A DNA stretch of 5,035 bases from Elusimicrobiota bacterium (lineage in GTDB: Bacteria > Elusimicrobiota > Elusimicrobia > UBA1565 > JACRDR01). The stretch spans positions 1-5,035 of the forward strand of contig JACRDR010000453.1 in the NCBI GenBank assembly GCA_016212845.1, given 5' to 3'. Numbering within the stretch: the first letter of the stretch is position 1; each line of letters opens with the position of its first letter. The translations under genes were made by a program, and so were the position numbers. Positions 1 to 5,035 of this stretch are shown piece after piece. The notes below the pieces were generated by a model. That model saw only the letters and a program-made list of their open reading frames with translations. It did not search any database and had not been told where the DNA came from.

Positions 1-15
1 AAGGACCTCGCGTTT

Positions 16-1122
16 TTACCGGTCTTCCAGGAGCGCGCCGATCAGCGCCGCGTGGCCCTCGGCCCCTCGGACAAGCGAAGCTATGCCCCAAACCCCCGCG
101 ATCGCGAGGCCGACGAGCGGCAGATAGAGGTAGCGCGAGGTCATTCCCGCCGGAAATGCCACGCCGCTGACCGGCGCGAGCGCGACGAGGAACCACAGCC
201 AGCCCGCCCACGCCCACGGCGCCTTCCTGCGCCAAGCCCAGCCGGCCGCGCTCAGCGCCCCGAACGCGAGGGCGCTGCCGAGCCGCAGCCCGAGCGGGAG
301 CGCGTCGCCCGCCTGCCGGCAGACGGGCAGGAGCCATGGCGCAAACGCGTTGCGCAGGTACGCGAGATAGTAGACGGGCACGCCCGAGATCCGCTCGAGC
401 GCCGGGACCGGAGCTCCGGAAGCCAAGAGCGAACGCCGCGCGGACAACACGAGCCACGCAGCCGCCCCCGCGAGGGCGAAGAGCGGCAGCTTCTCCCGGA
501 CTCTCCCGGCGAACGTCTTGAGCGTGAGCCGCTCGAGCGGCCACCAGTCGAGGATGAGGAGCAGGACCGGCACGACGACCGCGAGCCCCTTCGACATGAG
601 GGCGAGCGCGTAGGCGGCGAGCAGAAGCGCGTAGCGCTCCGGCCCCGGGCGGCGGACCCACGCGCCGTAGGCGGCGAGCGTCAGCGCGGTGAAGAGGCCG
701 TAGAGCACGTCGTAGCGCTGGGCGAGCCAGGCGACCGATTCGACGCGCGTGGGATGCAGCGCGAAAAGCGCCGCCGTCAAGGCGCTTTCCCAAAGGCGGC
801 CGGTCATGCGCCTTAGCGCCTCGAAGAGCGCCGCGGCCGAAGCCGCGTGGAGGACGAGGCTCGTCGCGTGCCAGCCCGCGGGCTCGAGCCGGAACAGCTC
901 GAAGTCGGCCATGTACGACAGCCACATCAGCGGGTTCCAGATCTCTCCGCGGAAGGTGGTGAAGGCCCAGCCGATCGCGCGCCACGAAAGGCCCTGCTGG
1001 ACATACGGGTTCGACAGGATGTTGTCGTGGTCGTCGAGAAAGAGGAACCCGACCTTGAGCGCGGGCCAAAGCGCCAGCACCGTCAGCAGGGCCAGGCCCA
1101 GAGATATATACTTCGGGGCCAT
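16..1122 (-). CDS. TMTC/PMT-like GT-C membrane glycosyltransferase, short form without TPR repeats
   Basis: A multi-pass inner-membrane protein of 368 residues from the ATG at 1122. It resembles the membrane half of bacterial TMTC-like, dolichyl-phosphate-mannose mannosyltransferase-type proteins, which transfer sugars from polyprenyl-phosphate donors outside the membrane. Visible landmarks are a first membrane segment at about residues 5-25, then FLFLDDHDN with the acidic pair D30-D31 expected of the catalytic first external loop. Further on are NPLMWLSY (about 63-70), HPTRVESVAW (123-132), MSKGLAVVVP (176-185), LDWWPLERL (191-199) and RYLYLPLVGL (330-339). Many relatives are about 600-700 residues and continue into tetratricopeptide repeats; this one stops at GALLEDR, so the repeats and probably the last membrane segments are missing. 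An in-frame GTG at 1185 would add 21 residues and has a weak GGCGGA about 10 bases upstream, but it would overlap the divergent gene by 65 bp. I therefore prefer 1122, which has no clear ribosome site. The family is fairly sure; the acceptor substrate is unknown. Confidence 0.8.
   Translation of the reverse strand: MAPKYISLGLALLTVLALWPALKVGFLFLDDHDNILSNPYVQQGLSWRAIGWAFTTFRGEIWNPLMWLSYMADFELFRLEPAGWHATSLVLHAASAAALFEALRRMTGRLWESALTAALFALHPTRVESVAWLAQRYDVLYGLFTALTLAAYGAWVRRPGPERYALLLAAYALALMSKGLAVVVPVLLLILDWWPLERLTLKTFAGRVREKLPLFALAGAAAWLVLSARRSLLASGAPVPALERISGVPVYYLAYLRNAFAPWLLPVCRQAGDALPLGLRLGSALAFGALSAAGWAWRRKAPWAWAGWLWFLVALAPVSGVAFPAGMTSRYLYLPLVGLAIAGVWGIASLVRGAEGHAALIGALLEDR
1105..1110 (+). 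promoter_or_regulatory. Candidate -10 box TATATA before the spermidine-synthase-like gene
   Basis: TATATA sits in an A/T island inside very GC-rich coding DNA and ends ten bases before the ATG at 1121. If used, transcription would begin near 1117, giving an almost leaderless message, which fits the absence of a ribosome site there. No good -35 box is seen at 16-18 bases. It lies within the first codons of the divergent glycosyltransferase gene, so it may instead be only codon choice. Confidence 0.25.
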
Positions 1123-1123
1123 G
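1120..1123. other. Shared CATG carrying both divergent start codons
   Basis: The plus-strand ATG (1121-1123) and the minus-strand ATG (1122-1120) lie in the same CATG tetramer. With these starts the two genes have no spacer, and each gene's transcription and translation signals must lie in the other's coding DNA. The plus-strand start is firmer than the minus-strand one, for which GTG at 1185 is an alternative. Confidence 0.5.
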
Positions 1124-3385
1124 AGCGCGTCGGCCGGCGTTTTCGTCCTGAGCTTCTCGAGCCTGCTGTTGGAACTGGCGCTCACGCGATTGTTTTCCGC
1201 CGTCCTCTTTTACCATTTCGCCTTCTTGGCCATCTCGACGGCGCTGCTCGGCCTCGGGGCGGGCGGCGTGCTCGCGCACGCCGCGCAAAAGCGGCTCGCG
1301 CGGCTGGCGCTCGAGCGGGTGGGAGCCGCGGCGGGCCTCGCCGGCGCCGCCGCGACGGTCGCGGCGCTGTGGGTCGTGCTGCACGTGCCGGTCTCGCTGC
1401 AGCCGACGTGGAGCACGCTCGGCAAGCTGAGCGCGATCTATCTGGCCTCGGCGGCGCCGTTCTTTCTCACCGGGCTCGTGCTCGCGGTCGCATTCGCGCG
1501 CGCGGGCCAAGGCGTCTCGAAGCTCTACGCCGCGGACCTCGCCGGCGGCGCGGCGGCGTGCCTGGCGGTCGTCCCGCTGCTGGACGCGCTCGGCGCGCCC
1601 AACGCGGTCCTGCTCTCGGCCGCGGGCTCGGCGCTCGCCTCGTTTTTGTGGTCGGGGCGCGAAGCCGAAAAGACCCGCGCGGCGGCGGCGCTGGCCGCGC
1701 TCGGAATCGCGATGGCGCTCAACCACGCGGGCGGGCTCTTCGACGTCGTGTATTCGAAGGGCAGGAAGCTTCTGCCGGCCGAGTTCGCCCGGTGGAACTC
1801 GCTGTCCCGCGTCGAGGTATTCGCCTTCAGCGGCGGCGCGCGCAACGCGATCATCGACGGCGACGCGGCGACCGCGATCATGGACGCGGATCCGCGCACG
1901 TATCCCGGCAGCGAGCTCCAGCGGCGCATGATGCGCGACGTCTCGTCCTTGCCGAACGTGCTCCGCCCCAAGGGCGAGTTCGCGATCATCGGTCCCGGCG
2001 GCGGAGCGGAGGTCCTGCGCGCGGTCGGCGCGGGGAGCCCGAGCGTCGACGGCATCGAGATCAACCCGCTCATCGCCACGTCGATCATGCGCGATCGCTA
2101 CGCGGAGCACTCGCGGGGCCTCTATCTGCTTCCGCAGGTCCGCATCCACGTCGCCGACGGCCGCTCGTGGCTGAGGGCGTCGGAAAAGCGCTTCGACGTC
2201 GTGCAGATGACGCTCGTCGACACCTGGGCGGCGACGTCCGCGGGCGCCTTCGCCCTGAGCGAGAACAACCTCTACACCGTCGAGGCGTTTCGCGAGTACC
2301 TGGAGCGCCTCAAGCCCGACGGCATCGTCGCGGTGACGCGCTGGGAGTTCCGCGAGCCTCGGGAAGCCCTGCGGCTGACGGCGGTCGCGATGGAGGCGCT
2401 GAAGTCGCTCGGCGTGAACGTTCCGTCGAGCCATCTGATCGCGATGTCTCAAGGCCCGCTGACCGACGCCGGAACGCCCGTGGCGCTGCTGGCGAAGCGG
2501 TCTCCCTTCACGCCGGAGGAGGTGCGCGCCGTCCTCGCCCACGCCGCGTGGACCCACGGCGCGATCACGCCGCTTCACCTTCCGGGCGCCGGCGGCGAGG
2601 GGCCGTTCGGGGAGCTGATCGCCTCGGGCGATCCGAAGGCTTTCTCGGAGAGCTACCCCTTCAACGTCTCTCCGGTGACCGACGACGCGCCGTTCTTCTT
2701 CTTCACGATGAAGCTGCGGCACGTGTTCACGCGCGGTTTCGCGCGCGCGATCGACTGGAAGGTGAACGTGGGCGTGGCGGTGCTCGGCATGGTGCTCGCC
2801 GTCTCGCTCGCGGCGGTGGCCGCCTTCCTGGTCCTGCCGCTCGCGCTGGTGAAAGGAGCGAAGCTCTCGGCCGGCCTCGGCTACTTCATCGCGATCGGGT
2901 TGGGCTACATCCTCGTCGAGATCGCGCTCGTGCAGCGCTTCGTCCTTTTCCTCGGGCACCCGACCTACGCGGTGACCGTCGTGATCTTCCTGCTGCTGTT
3001 GGCCAGCGGGGCGGGCAGCCGGCTCGCGGGCTCGCGCCCTCCGCGTCTGTCGCTCGCGGGAGCCGTGGCCGGCGTCCTGTCGATCGCCGCGCTGCTTCCC
3101 TCGATTCTCCGCGCCGCCGGCGGGCAGCCGATGGCGTTGAAGGTCGCCGTCTCCACCCTGGTGCTCGGCCCGCTCGGCTTCGTCATGGGCATGCCGTTTC
3201 CCGCCGGCCTGCGCGTCTTCCAGGGCTCCCGGGAGTGGGCCTGGTCGCTCAACGCCGCCGCGAGCGTCTTGGGCTCCGTGCTCGCGATCGTGATCGCGAT
3301 CAACTGCGGCCTGCAGGCCGCGATGCTCTGCGGCGCCGGCGCCTACGCCGCCGCCTACTTCCTCTCCCCCACGCTGTCCCGATAG
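1121..3385 (+). CDS. Membrane-fused spermidine-synthase-like (SAM-fold) protein
   Basis: A 754-residue protein in three parts. Residues 1-200 are a hydrophobic bundle of about six segments, opening with a pattern typical of these fusions (LLLELALTRLFS at 15-26, LLGLGAGG at 42-49). Residues about 220-420 form a Rossmann domain of spermidine synthase/methyltransferase type: glycine loop IIGPGGGAEVLRA (289-301), acidic strand end DGIEINP with E313, ADGRSW (345-350), and FDVVQMTLVDTW (358-369), followed by LYTVEAFREYLERLKPDG. Residues about 545-750 are a second bundle of about six to seven segments, including GYILVEIALVQRF (595-607) and the MGMPFPAGLR turn (689-698). The cofactor is probably S-adenosylmethionine or its decarboxylated form; the substrate is unknown. 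Aligned to SpeE-type enzymes, the first of the two active-site aspartates is replaced (T364) and only the second (D367) remains, so polyamine synthesis is doubtful. The reading frame is open back to 749, but that part is antisense to the neighbour, and the family N-terminus begins at the ATG at 1121. Codon choice is uniformly GC-rich. Confidence 0.85.
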   Translation: MSASAGVFVLSFSSLLLELALTRLFSAVLFYHFAFLAISTALLGLGAGGVLAHAAQKRLARLALERVGAAAGLAGAAATVAALWVVLHVPVSLQPTWSTLGKLSAIYLASAAPFFLTGLVLAVAFARAGQGVSKLYAADLAGGAAACLAVVPLLDALGAPNAVLLSAAGSALASFLWSGREAEKTRAAAALAALGIAMALNHAGGLFDVVYSKGRKLLPAEFARWNSLSRVEVFAFSGGARNAIIDGDAATAIMDADPRTYPGSELQRRMMRDVSSLPNVLRPKGEFAIIGPGGGAEVLRAVGAGSPSVDGIEINPLIATSIMRDRYAEHSRGLYLLPQVRIHVADGRSWLRASEKRFDVVQMTLVDTWAATSAGAFALSENNLYTVEAFREYLERLKPDGIVAVTRWEFREPREALRLTAVAMEALKSLGVNVPSSHLIAMSQGPLTDAGTPVALLAKRSPFTPEEVRAVLAHAAWTHGAITPLHLPGAGGEGPFGELIASGDPKAFSESYPFNVSPVTDDAPFFFFTMKLRHVFTRGFARAIDWKVNVGVAVLGMVLAVSLAAVAAFLVLPLALVKGAKLSAGLGYFIAIGLGYILVEIALVQRFVLFLGHPTYAVTVVIFLLLLASGAGSRLAGSRPPRLSLAGAVAGVLSIAALLPSILRAAGGQPMALKVAVSTLVLGPLGFVMGMPFPAGLRVFQGSREWAWSLNAAASVLGSVLAIVIAINCGLQAAMLCGAGAYAAAYFLSPTLSR

Positions 3386-3577
3386 CCTTCCTTCAGGATG
3401 TCTTCGTGTTCCGGCCCCTAAAACCGTCTTGAGCCCCGTCGCCTGCGATCCCTCGACCCTCGCGCGCGAGTCGGTCGCGCTCGCTCGTCGAGCTTCAGGG
3501 CGGCGAGATGTGGGCCGAGAGCCTTCGGCGCGCTTGTTCTCCGGGCCGGCCTCACGATGCCGGTCGCGCTCGAGAAA
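3386..3577. other. Convergent intergenic gap, with a weak hairpin at 3544-3565
   Basis: This 192-bp stretch lies between two gene ends and no gene is evident in it. CCGGC (3546-3550) and GCCGG (3559-3563) can pair around an 8-base loop, 14 bases past the stop of the leftward gene, but no T-run follows on either strand, so an intrinsic terminator is not supported. CTCGCGCGCGAG at 3459-3470 is a perfect palindrome of low complexity. Termination may be Rho-dependent. Confidence 0.4.
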
Positions 3578-4132
3578 TCAGAGCGGCAGGCCCCAGACGC
3601 GGGTCATGTCGACGAGGTCCCGCGCGACCGCCTCCTTCTGCCACCAGGGAGCCCCGCGGGCCATCGGCAGGGCGGCGTCGAATAGCGTGTCGATCATCCA
3701 GCGCCGCGCCTCGCGCTTCGCGTCGCGCCGGGCGTCCTCGAGATACACCGCCAAATCCAATTTAGGCCTCGGGCTCGCGCCGGCCGGCGGGGGAGGCGCC
3801 GACGCCACGATCCCGCTCGAGCGCGCGCCTCCCGGGCGCCGCCGACGGAGATCCTTGAAGGGCTTGAACTTCAGCCCGTAGAGATTGACGCGCGTTCCCG
3901 ACAGCAAGGAACGCGCGCCGTCGTCTATAGTACGGAAGGGAGCCGTGAGCCCCGCGAGCAGGCGCCGCGGCGCTTGCCGCAGGTCGGCGGAGTCGAAGCG
4001 AATCTGATAACCGAGCTGGACGCTGGAGGAATGCCGCGTGTGGCGCAGTTCGACGAACCATGGGCAATCGGACGCATGGGCGGGAATCGCCAGCGCCGAA
4101 GCCACGAGTACGGCCGGAAGCAGGCGGATCAT
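3578..4132 (-). CDS. Unrecognised exported protein, downstream copy of a tandem paralogue pair
   Basis: A 184-residue protein I cannot assign to a named family. Residues 1-20 form a signal peptide (hydrophobic LLPAVLVASALAIPA, cleavage likely after AHA at 18-20), so the mature protein is periplasmic or outer-envelope. Cys23 follows the cleavage site, but there is no lipobox. Block 1 (24-97) starts with PWF, looks beta-rich at first (YQIRFD, 42-47), then has DLRQAPRRLLAGLTAP and TRVNLYG, ending KPFKDLRR. A basic and Pro/Ala-rich linker (98-123) follows. Block 2 (124-180) is predicted helical: LEDARRDAKREARRW, then FDAALP, then WWQKEAVARDLVDMTRVW, with conserved W145, W164 and W180. It lies 60 bp downstream of its paralogue on the same strand, so the two may be co-transcribed, although a candidate -10 in the gap could give it its own promoter. 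The ATG at 4132 has GGAAG only one base upstream. It converges on the spermidine-synthase-like gene. The coding call is strong because of the paralogy; the function is unknown. Confidence 0.85.
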   Translation of the reverse strand: MIRLLPAVLVASALAIPAHASDCPWFVELRHTRHSSSVQLGYQIRFDSADLRQAPRRLLAGLTAPFRTIDDGARSLLSGTRVNLYGLKFKPFKDLRRRRPGGARSSGIVASAPPPPAGASPRPKLDLAVYLEDARRDAKREARRWMIDTLFDAALPMARGAPWWQKEAVARDLVDMTRVWGLPL

Positions 4133-4154
4133 ACTTCCGGGGGGCCCAAAGGCT

Positions 4155-4160
4155 ATTGTA
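4155..4160 (-). promoter_or_regulatory. Candidate -10 box TACAAT between the tandem paralogues
   Basis: Read on the minus strand, the 60-bp gap contains TACAAT, a five-of-six match to the -10 consensus, about 22 bases before the ATG at 4132. Transcription would start near 4148. The -35 side is poor: TTCACG lies upstream but at a 20-base spacing, longer than normal. This may let the downstream paralogue be expressed independently of the upstream one. Confidence 0.4.
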
Positions 4161-4192
4161 CACCCGCCCGTTACCGGCGGCGTGAACTTTTC

Positions 4193-4744
4193 TTAGCGGT
4201 CGGAGCGCCAGACGTCCGTCATGGCGACGAGGTCGCGGGCGACCGCGTCCTTCTGCCACGCCGGCGCGGAGACCGCCTGCGGGAGGGCGGCGTCGAAGAT
4301 CGAGGAGACGATCCATTCGCGGGCCTCGCGGCGCGCGTCGCGGCGGGCGTCTTCCAACAGCGGCGAGAGGTCGATTTTGGACTTGGCCTTCGCGGGCTCC
4401 GAGGACGCGAGCGCCGGGACCGCGCCGGCCGGCGCGGCGCGGCGCTCGATCCTCACGATGTCGCGAAACGGGCGCATGACGACGCCGTAGACGTCGAGCC
4501 TAGTCGAGATCAGGATGTCGCGGAGGCCGCCGTCGAGCGCCTTGATGGGCGCGATCAGCGAGGTCGCGAGCTTTTTGGGCGAGCGCTTCAGATCGGAGAC
4601 GTCCCAGCGGATCCGGTAGTTCATCGCGAACTTGGAGCCGCGATCGGACTGAGAGATCTGCAGAAACCAGGGGTTCTCGGAGACGCCGGTGGCACCGGCG
4701 GGGATCGCCAAGACCAAGGCCAGGATTCCGAGCAGTCCTTTCAT
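4193..4744 (-). CDS. Unrecognised exported protein, upstream copy of a tandem paralogue pair
   Basis: A 183-residue protein of unknown family, paralogous to the next gene downstream. The N-terminus MKGLLGILALVLAIPAGA is a classic signal peptide, with an AGA cleavage site at about residue 18. Block 1 (25-98) begins PWFLQIS, continues through YRIRWD (43-48), DLKRSPKKLATSLIAP and TRLDVYG, and ends RPFRDIVR; it aligns without gaps to the other copy with 27 of 74 identical. The linker (99-120) is Ala/Pro-rich and not conserved. Block 2 (123-179) has LEDARRDARREAREW, FDAALP and WQKDAVARDLVAMTDVW, with 39 of 57 identical to the other copy and W144, W163 and W179 shared. The ATG at 4744 is the only plausible start: reading upstream, the frame meets a stop at about 4784-4786 without another start codon. 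GGGAGG lies almost against the ATG, which is closer than the usual spacing. It is divergent from the exported-protein gene starting at 4880. A structural or envelope-associated role is possible, but nothing in the sequence shows a reaction. Confidence 0.87.
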   Translation of the reverse strand: MKGLLGILALVLAIPAGATGVSENPWFLQISQSDRGSKFAMNYRIRWDVSDLKRSPKKLATSLIAPIKALDGGLRDILISTRLDVYGVVMRPFRDIVRIERRAAPAGAVPALASSEPAKAKSKIDLSPLLEDARRDARREAREWIVSSIFDAALPQAVSAPAWQKDAVARDLVAMTDVWRSDR

Positions 4745-4811
4745 CCCTCCCAGGATGCCCTCTCCGACGGGGGCGCCCCAGGGCTAAAGGACCTCTCGAC
4801 GAGCGGCCAAG

Positions 4812-4823
4812 GGGCCTAGGCCC
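4812..4823. promoter_or_regulatory. 12-bp perfect palindrome in the divergent spacer, possible operator
   Basis: GGGCCTAGGCCC is a perfect palindrome lying nine bases upstream of the -35 box of the rightward promoter, and between the two divergent exported-protein genes. The position suits a dimeric regulator acting on one or both directions. In GC-rich DNA a palindrome made mostly of G and C can arise by chance, and no regulator gene is nearby, so this is a candidate only. Confidence 0.3.
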
Positions 4824-4832
4824 ATTTTGGGG

Positions 4833-4861
4833 TTGACGGAAGCGGGTCCCGGGGATACCCT
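4833..4861 (+). promoter_or_regulatory. Sigma-70-type promoter for the exported-protein gene
   Basis: TTGACG (4833-4838) and TACCCT (4856-4861) are separated by 17 bases. The -35 box matches the consensus at five of six positions, and the -10 box keeps the most conserved T, A and final T. Transcription would begin near 4868, giving a leader of only about 12 bases that still includes the GAGG ribosome site. It is the best promoter match in the window. Confidence 0.6.
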
Positions 4862-4868
4862 AAAAATC

Positions 4869-4872
4869 GAGG
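4869..4872 (+). promoter_or_regulatory. Shine-Dalgarno site GAGG for the gene at 4880
   Basis: GAGG ends seven bases before the ATG, a normal spacing. It is the clearest ribosome binding site in the window and fixes the start of the truncated gene. The spacer between it and the ATG lies within the palindrome GCGATCGC (4872-4879), probably by chance. Confidence 0.6.
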
Positions 4873-4879
4873 CGATCGC

Positions 4880-5035
4880 ATGAGTTTTACGGGATTTTTG
4901 ATCGTCCTTCTCGCCGGCGCCGGGAGCGCTTTCGCGGCTCCTCCGGACGCTCCCCCCGTATCCGGAGAGAAAGCCTTCGACCAGGCTTACGACCTCGTCC
5001 GCGATGCGATCAAGTCGGCCTATCTCGGCCAGAAG
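4880..5035 (+). CDS. N-terminus of an exported protein (gene cut by window end)
   Basis: The first 52 codons of a gene open to the window edge. MSFTGFLIVLLAGAGSAFA is a signal peptide with cleavage probably after AFA at 17-19. The mature protein starts with a short Pro-rich stretch (APPDAPPVSG), followed by a helical segment EKAFDQAYDLVRDAIKSAY. This layout (signal peptide, short linker, then an A-F-D-x-A/V-x-x-L-V-R-D helix) is reminiscent of the N-terminal helical region of S41 carboxyl-terminal processing proteases, but no PDZ or catalytic part is in the window, so this is only a guess. The start is supported by GAGG at 4869-4872, seven bases upstream, and by a well-spaced promoter before it. 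It is divergent from the tandem exported pair, with which it may share regulation. Confidence 0.82.
   Translation, partial: MSFTGFLIVLLAGAGSAFAAPPDAPPVSGEKAFDQAYDLVRDAIKSAYLGQK

Larger units (their letters stand above)
3578..4744 (-). repeat. Tandem gene duplication (two diverged direct copies)
   Basis: The two genes are head-to-tail copies about 615 bp apart. The best matched part, encoding the C-terminal block, is 3593-3763 against 4208-4378; a hand alignment without gaps gives 121 of 171 identical bases. This level, close to the protein identity of the same block, points to an old duplication with both copies kept, rather than a recent one. Both copies have intact frames and signal peptides. 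Confidence 0.85.

Noticed and set aside
52..816. Long plus-strand open frame rich in Arg, Glu and Pro
   Set aside because: Antisense shadow of the glycosyltransferase-like gene in GC-rich DNA; composition is unlike a folded protein and it matches no family pattern.
749..1120. Upstream extension of the spermidine-synthase-like reading frame (124 extra codons)
   Set aside because: It is wholly antisense to conserved motifs of the glycosyltransferase-like gene, its translation is low in hydrophobic order and Ser/Arg-rich, and the typical family N-terminus begins at 1121.
847..3432. Very long plus-strand frame rich in Arg and Gly
   Set aside because: It is out of frame with the well-supported membrane/Rossmann protein over the same DNA, and its Arg/Gly/Ala-rich product is typical of an alternative frame in high-GC sequence.
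3459..3470. Palindrome CTCGCGCGCGAG as a regulatory site
   Set aside because: It is a CG-repeat palindrome in a convergent gap with no promoter nearby, expected by chance at this base composition.
4164..4180. Hairpin CCGCC/GGCGG as a terminator after the upstream paralogue
   Set aside because: Only five base pairs with a seven-base loop, and the minus-strand continuation is GTGTACAAT with no T-run; it looks more like promoter spacer than a terminator.
3762..4316. Minus-strand frame spanning the gap between the paralogues
   Set aside because: It overlaps both paralogues in another frame and lacks the coherent domain pattern they have.
3429..4490. Plus-strand frames opposite the two paralogues that resemble each other (TRSRATASFCH and related segments)
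   Set aside because: The similarity follows from the duplication of the sense genes; the products are Arg/Ser-rich with no signal peptide or family pattern.

Overview
The window is a GC-rich, gene-dense bacterial stretch with four complete protein genes and the start of a fifth. Three proteins carry signal peptides, and two others are large multi-membrane-segment proteins of families found in many environmental Gram-negative bacteria (a TMTC/PMT-like GT-C glycosyltransferase and a membrane-fused spermidine-synthase-like protein). This suggests a high-GC, Gram-negative, probably uncultured or environmental lineage such as Elusimicrobiota or Acidobacteriota. That placement is inference only, because no rRNA or marker gene is present.

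Layout, left to right. Positions 16-1122 (minus) encode a GT-C type membrane glycosyltransferase-like protein that stops before the TPR region usual for its relatives. Positions 1121-3385 (plus) encode a 754-residue protein with a membrane bundle, a spermidine-synthase-type Rossmann domain and a second membrane bundle. These two genes are divergent, and their most likely start codons share the same CATG, so there is no intergenic space between them. A 192-bp convergent gap follows (3386-3577). Next come two minus-strand genes, 3578-4132 and 4193-4744, which are clear tandem paralogues of about 184 residues each with signal peptides; I do not recognise their family. A 135-bp divergent spacer (4745-4879) contains a good sigma-70-type promoter, a Shine-Dalgarno sequence and a 12-bp perfect palindrome. 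It leads into a plus-strand gene for an exported protein (4880 onward) cut by the window end.

How the genes work together is uncertain. The two left genes act in or at the inner membrane. The three right genes make exported products and may belong to one envelope-related locus, but nothing ties them to a named pathway. The most notable content is the tandem pair of unrecognised secreted proteins: they share two conserved blocks joined by a variable Pro/Ala-rich linker, and the C-terminal block is much better conserved (39/57 identical) than the N-terminal block (27/74). No RNA genes, CRISPR arrays, insertion sequences or origins were seen.
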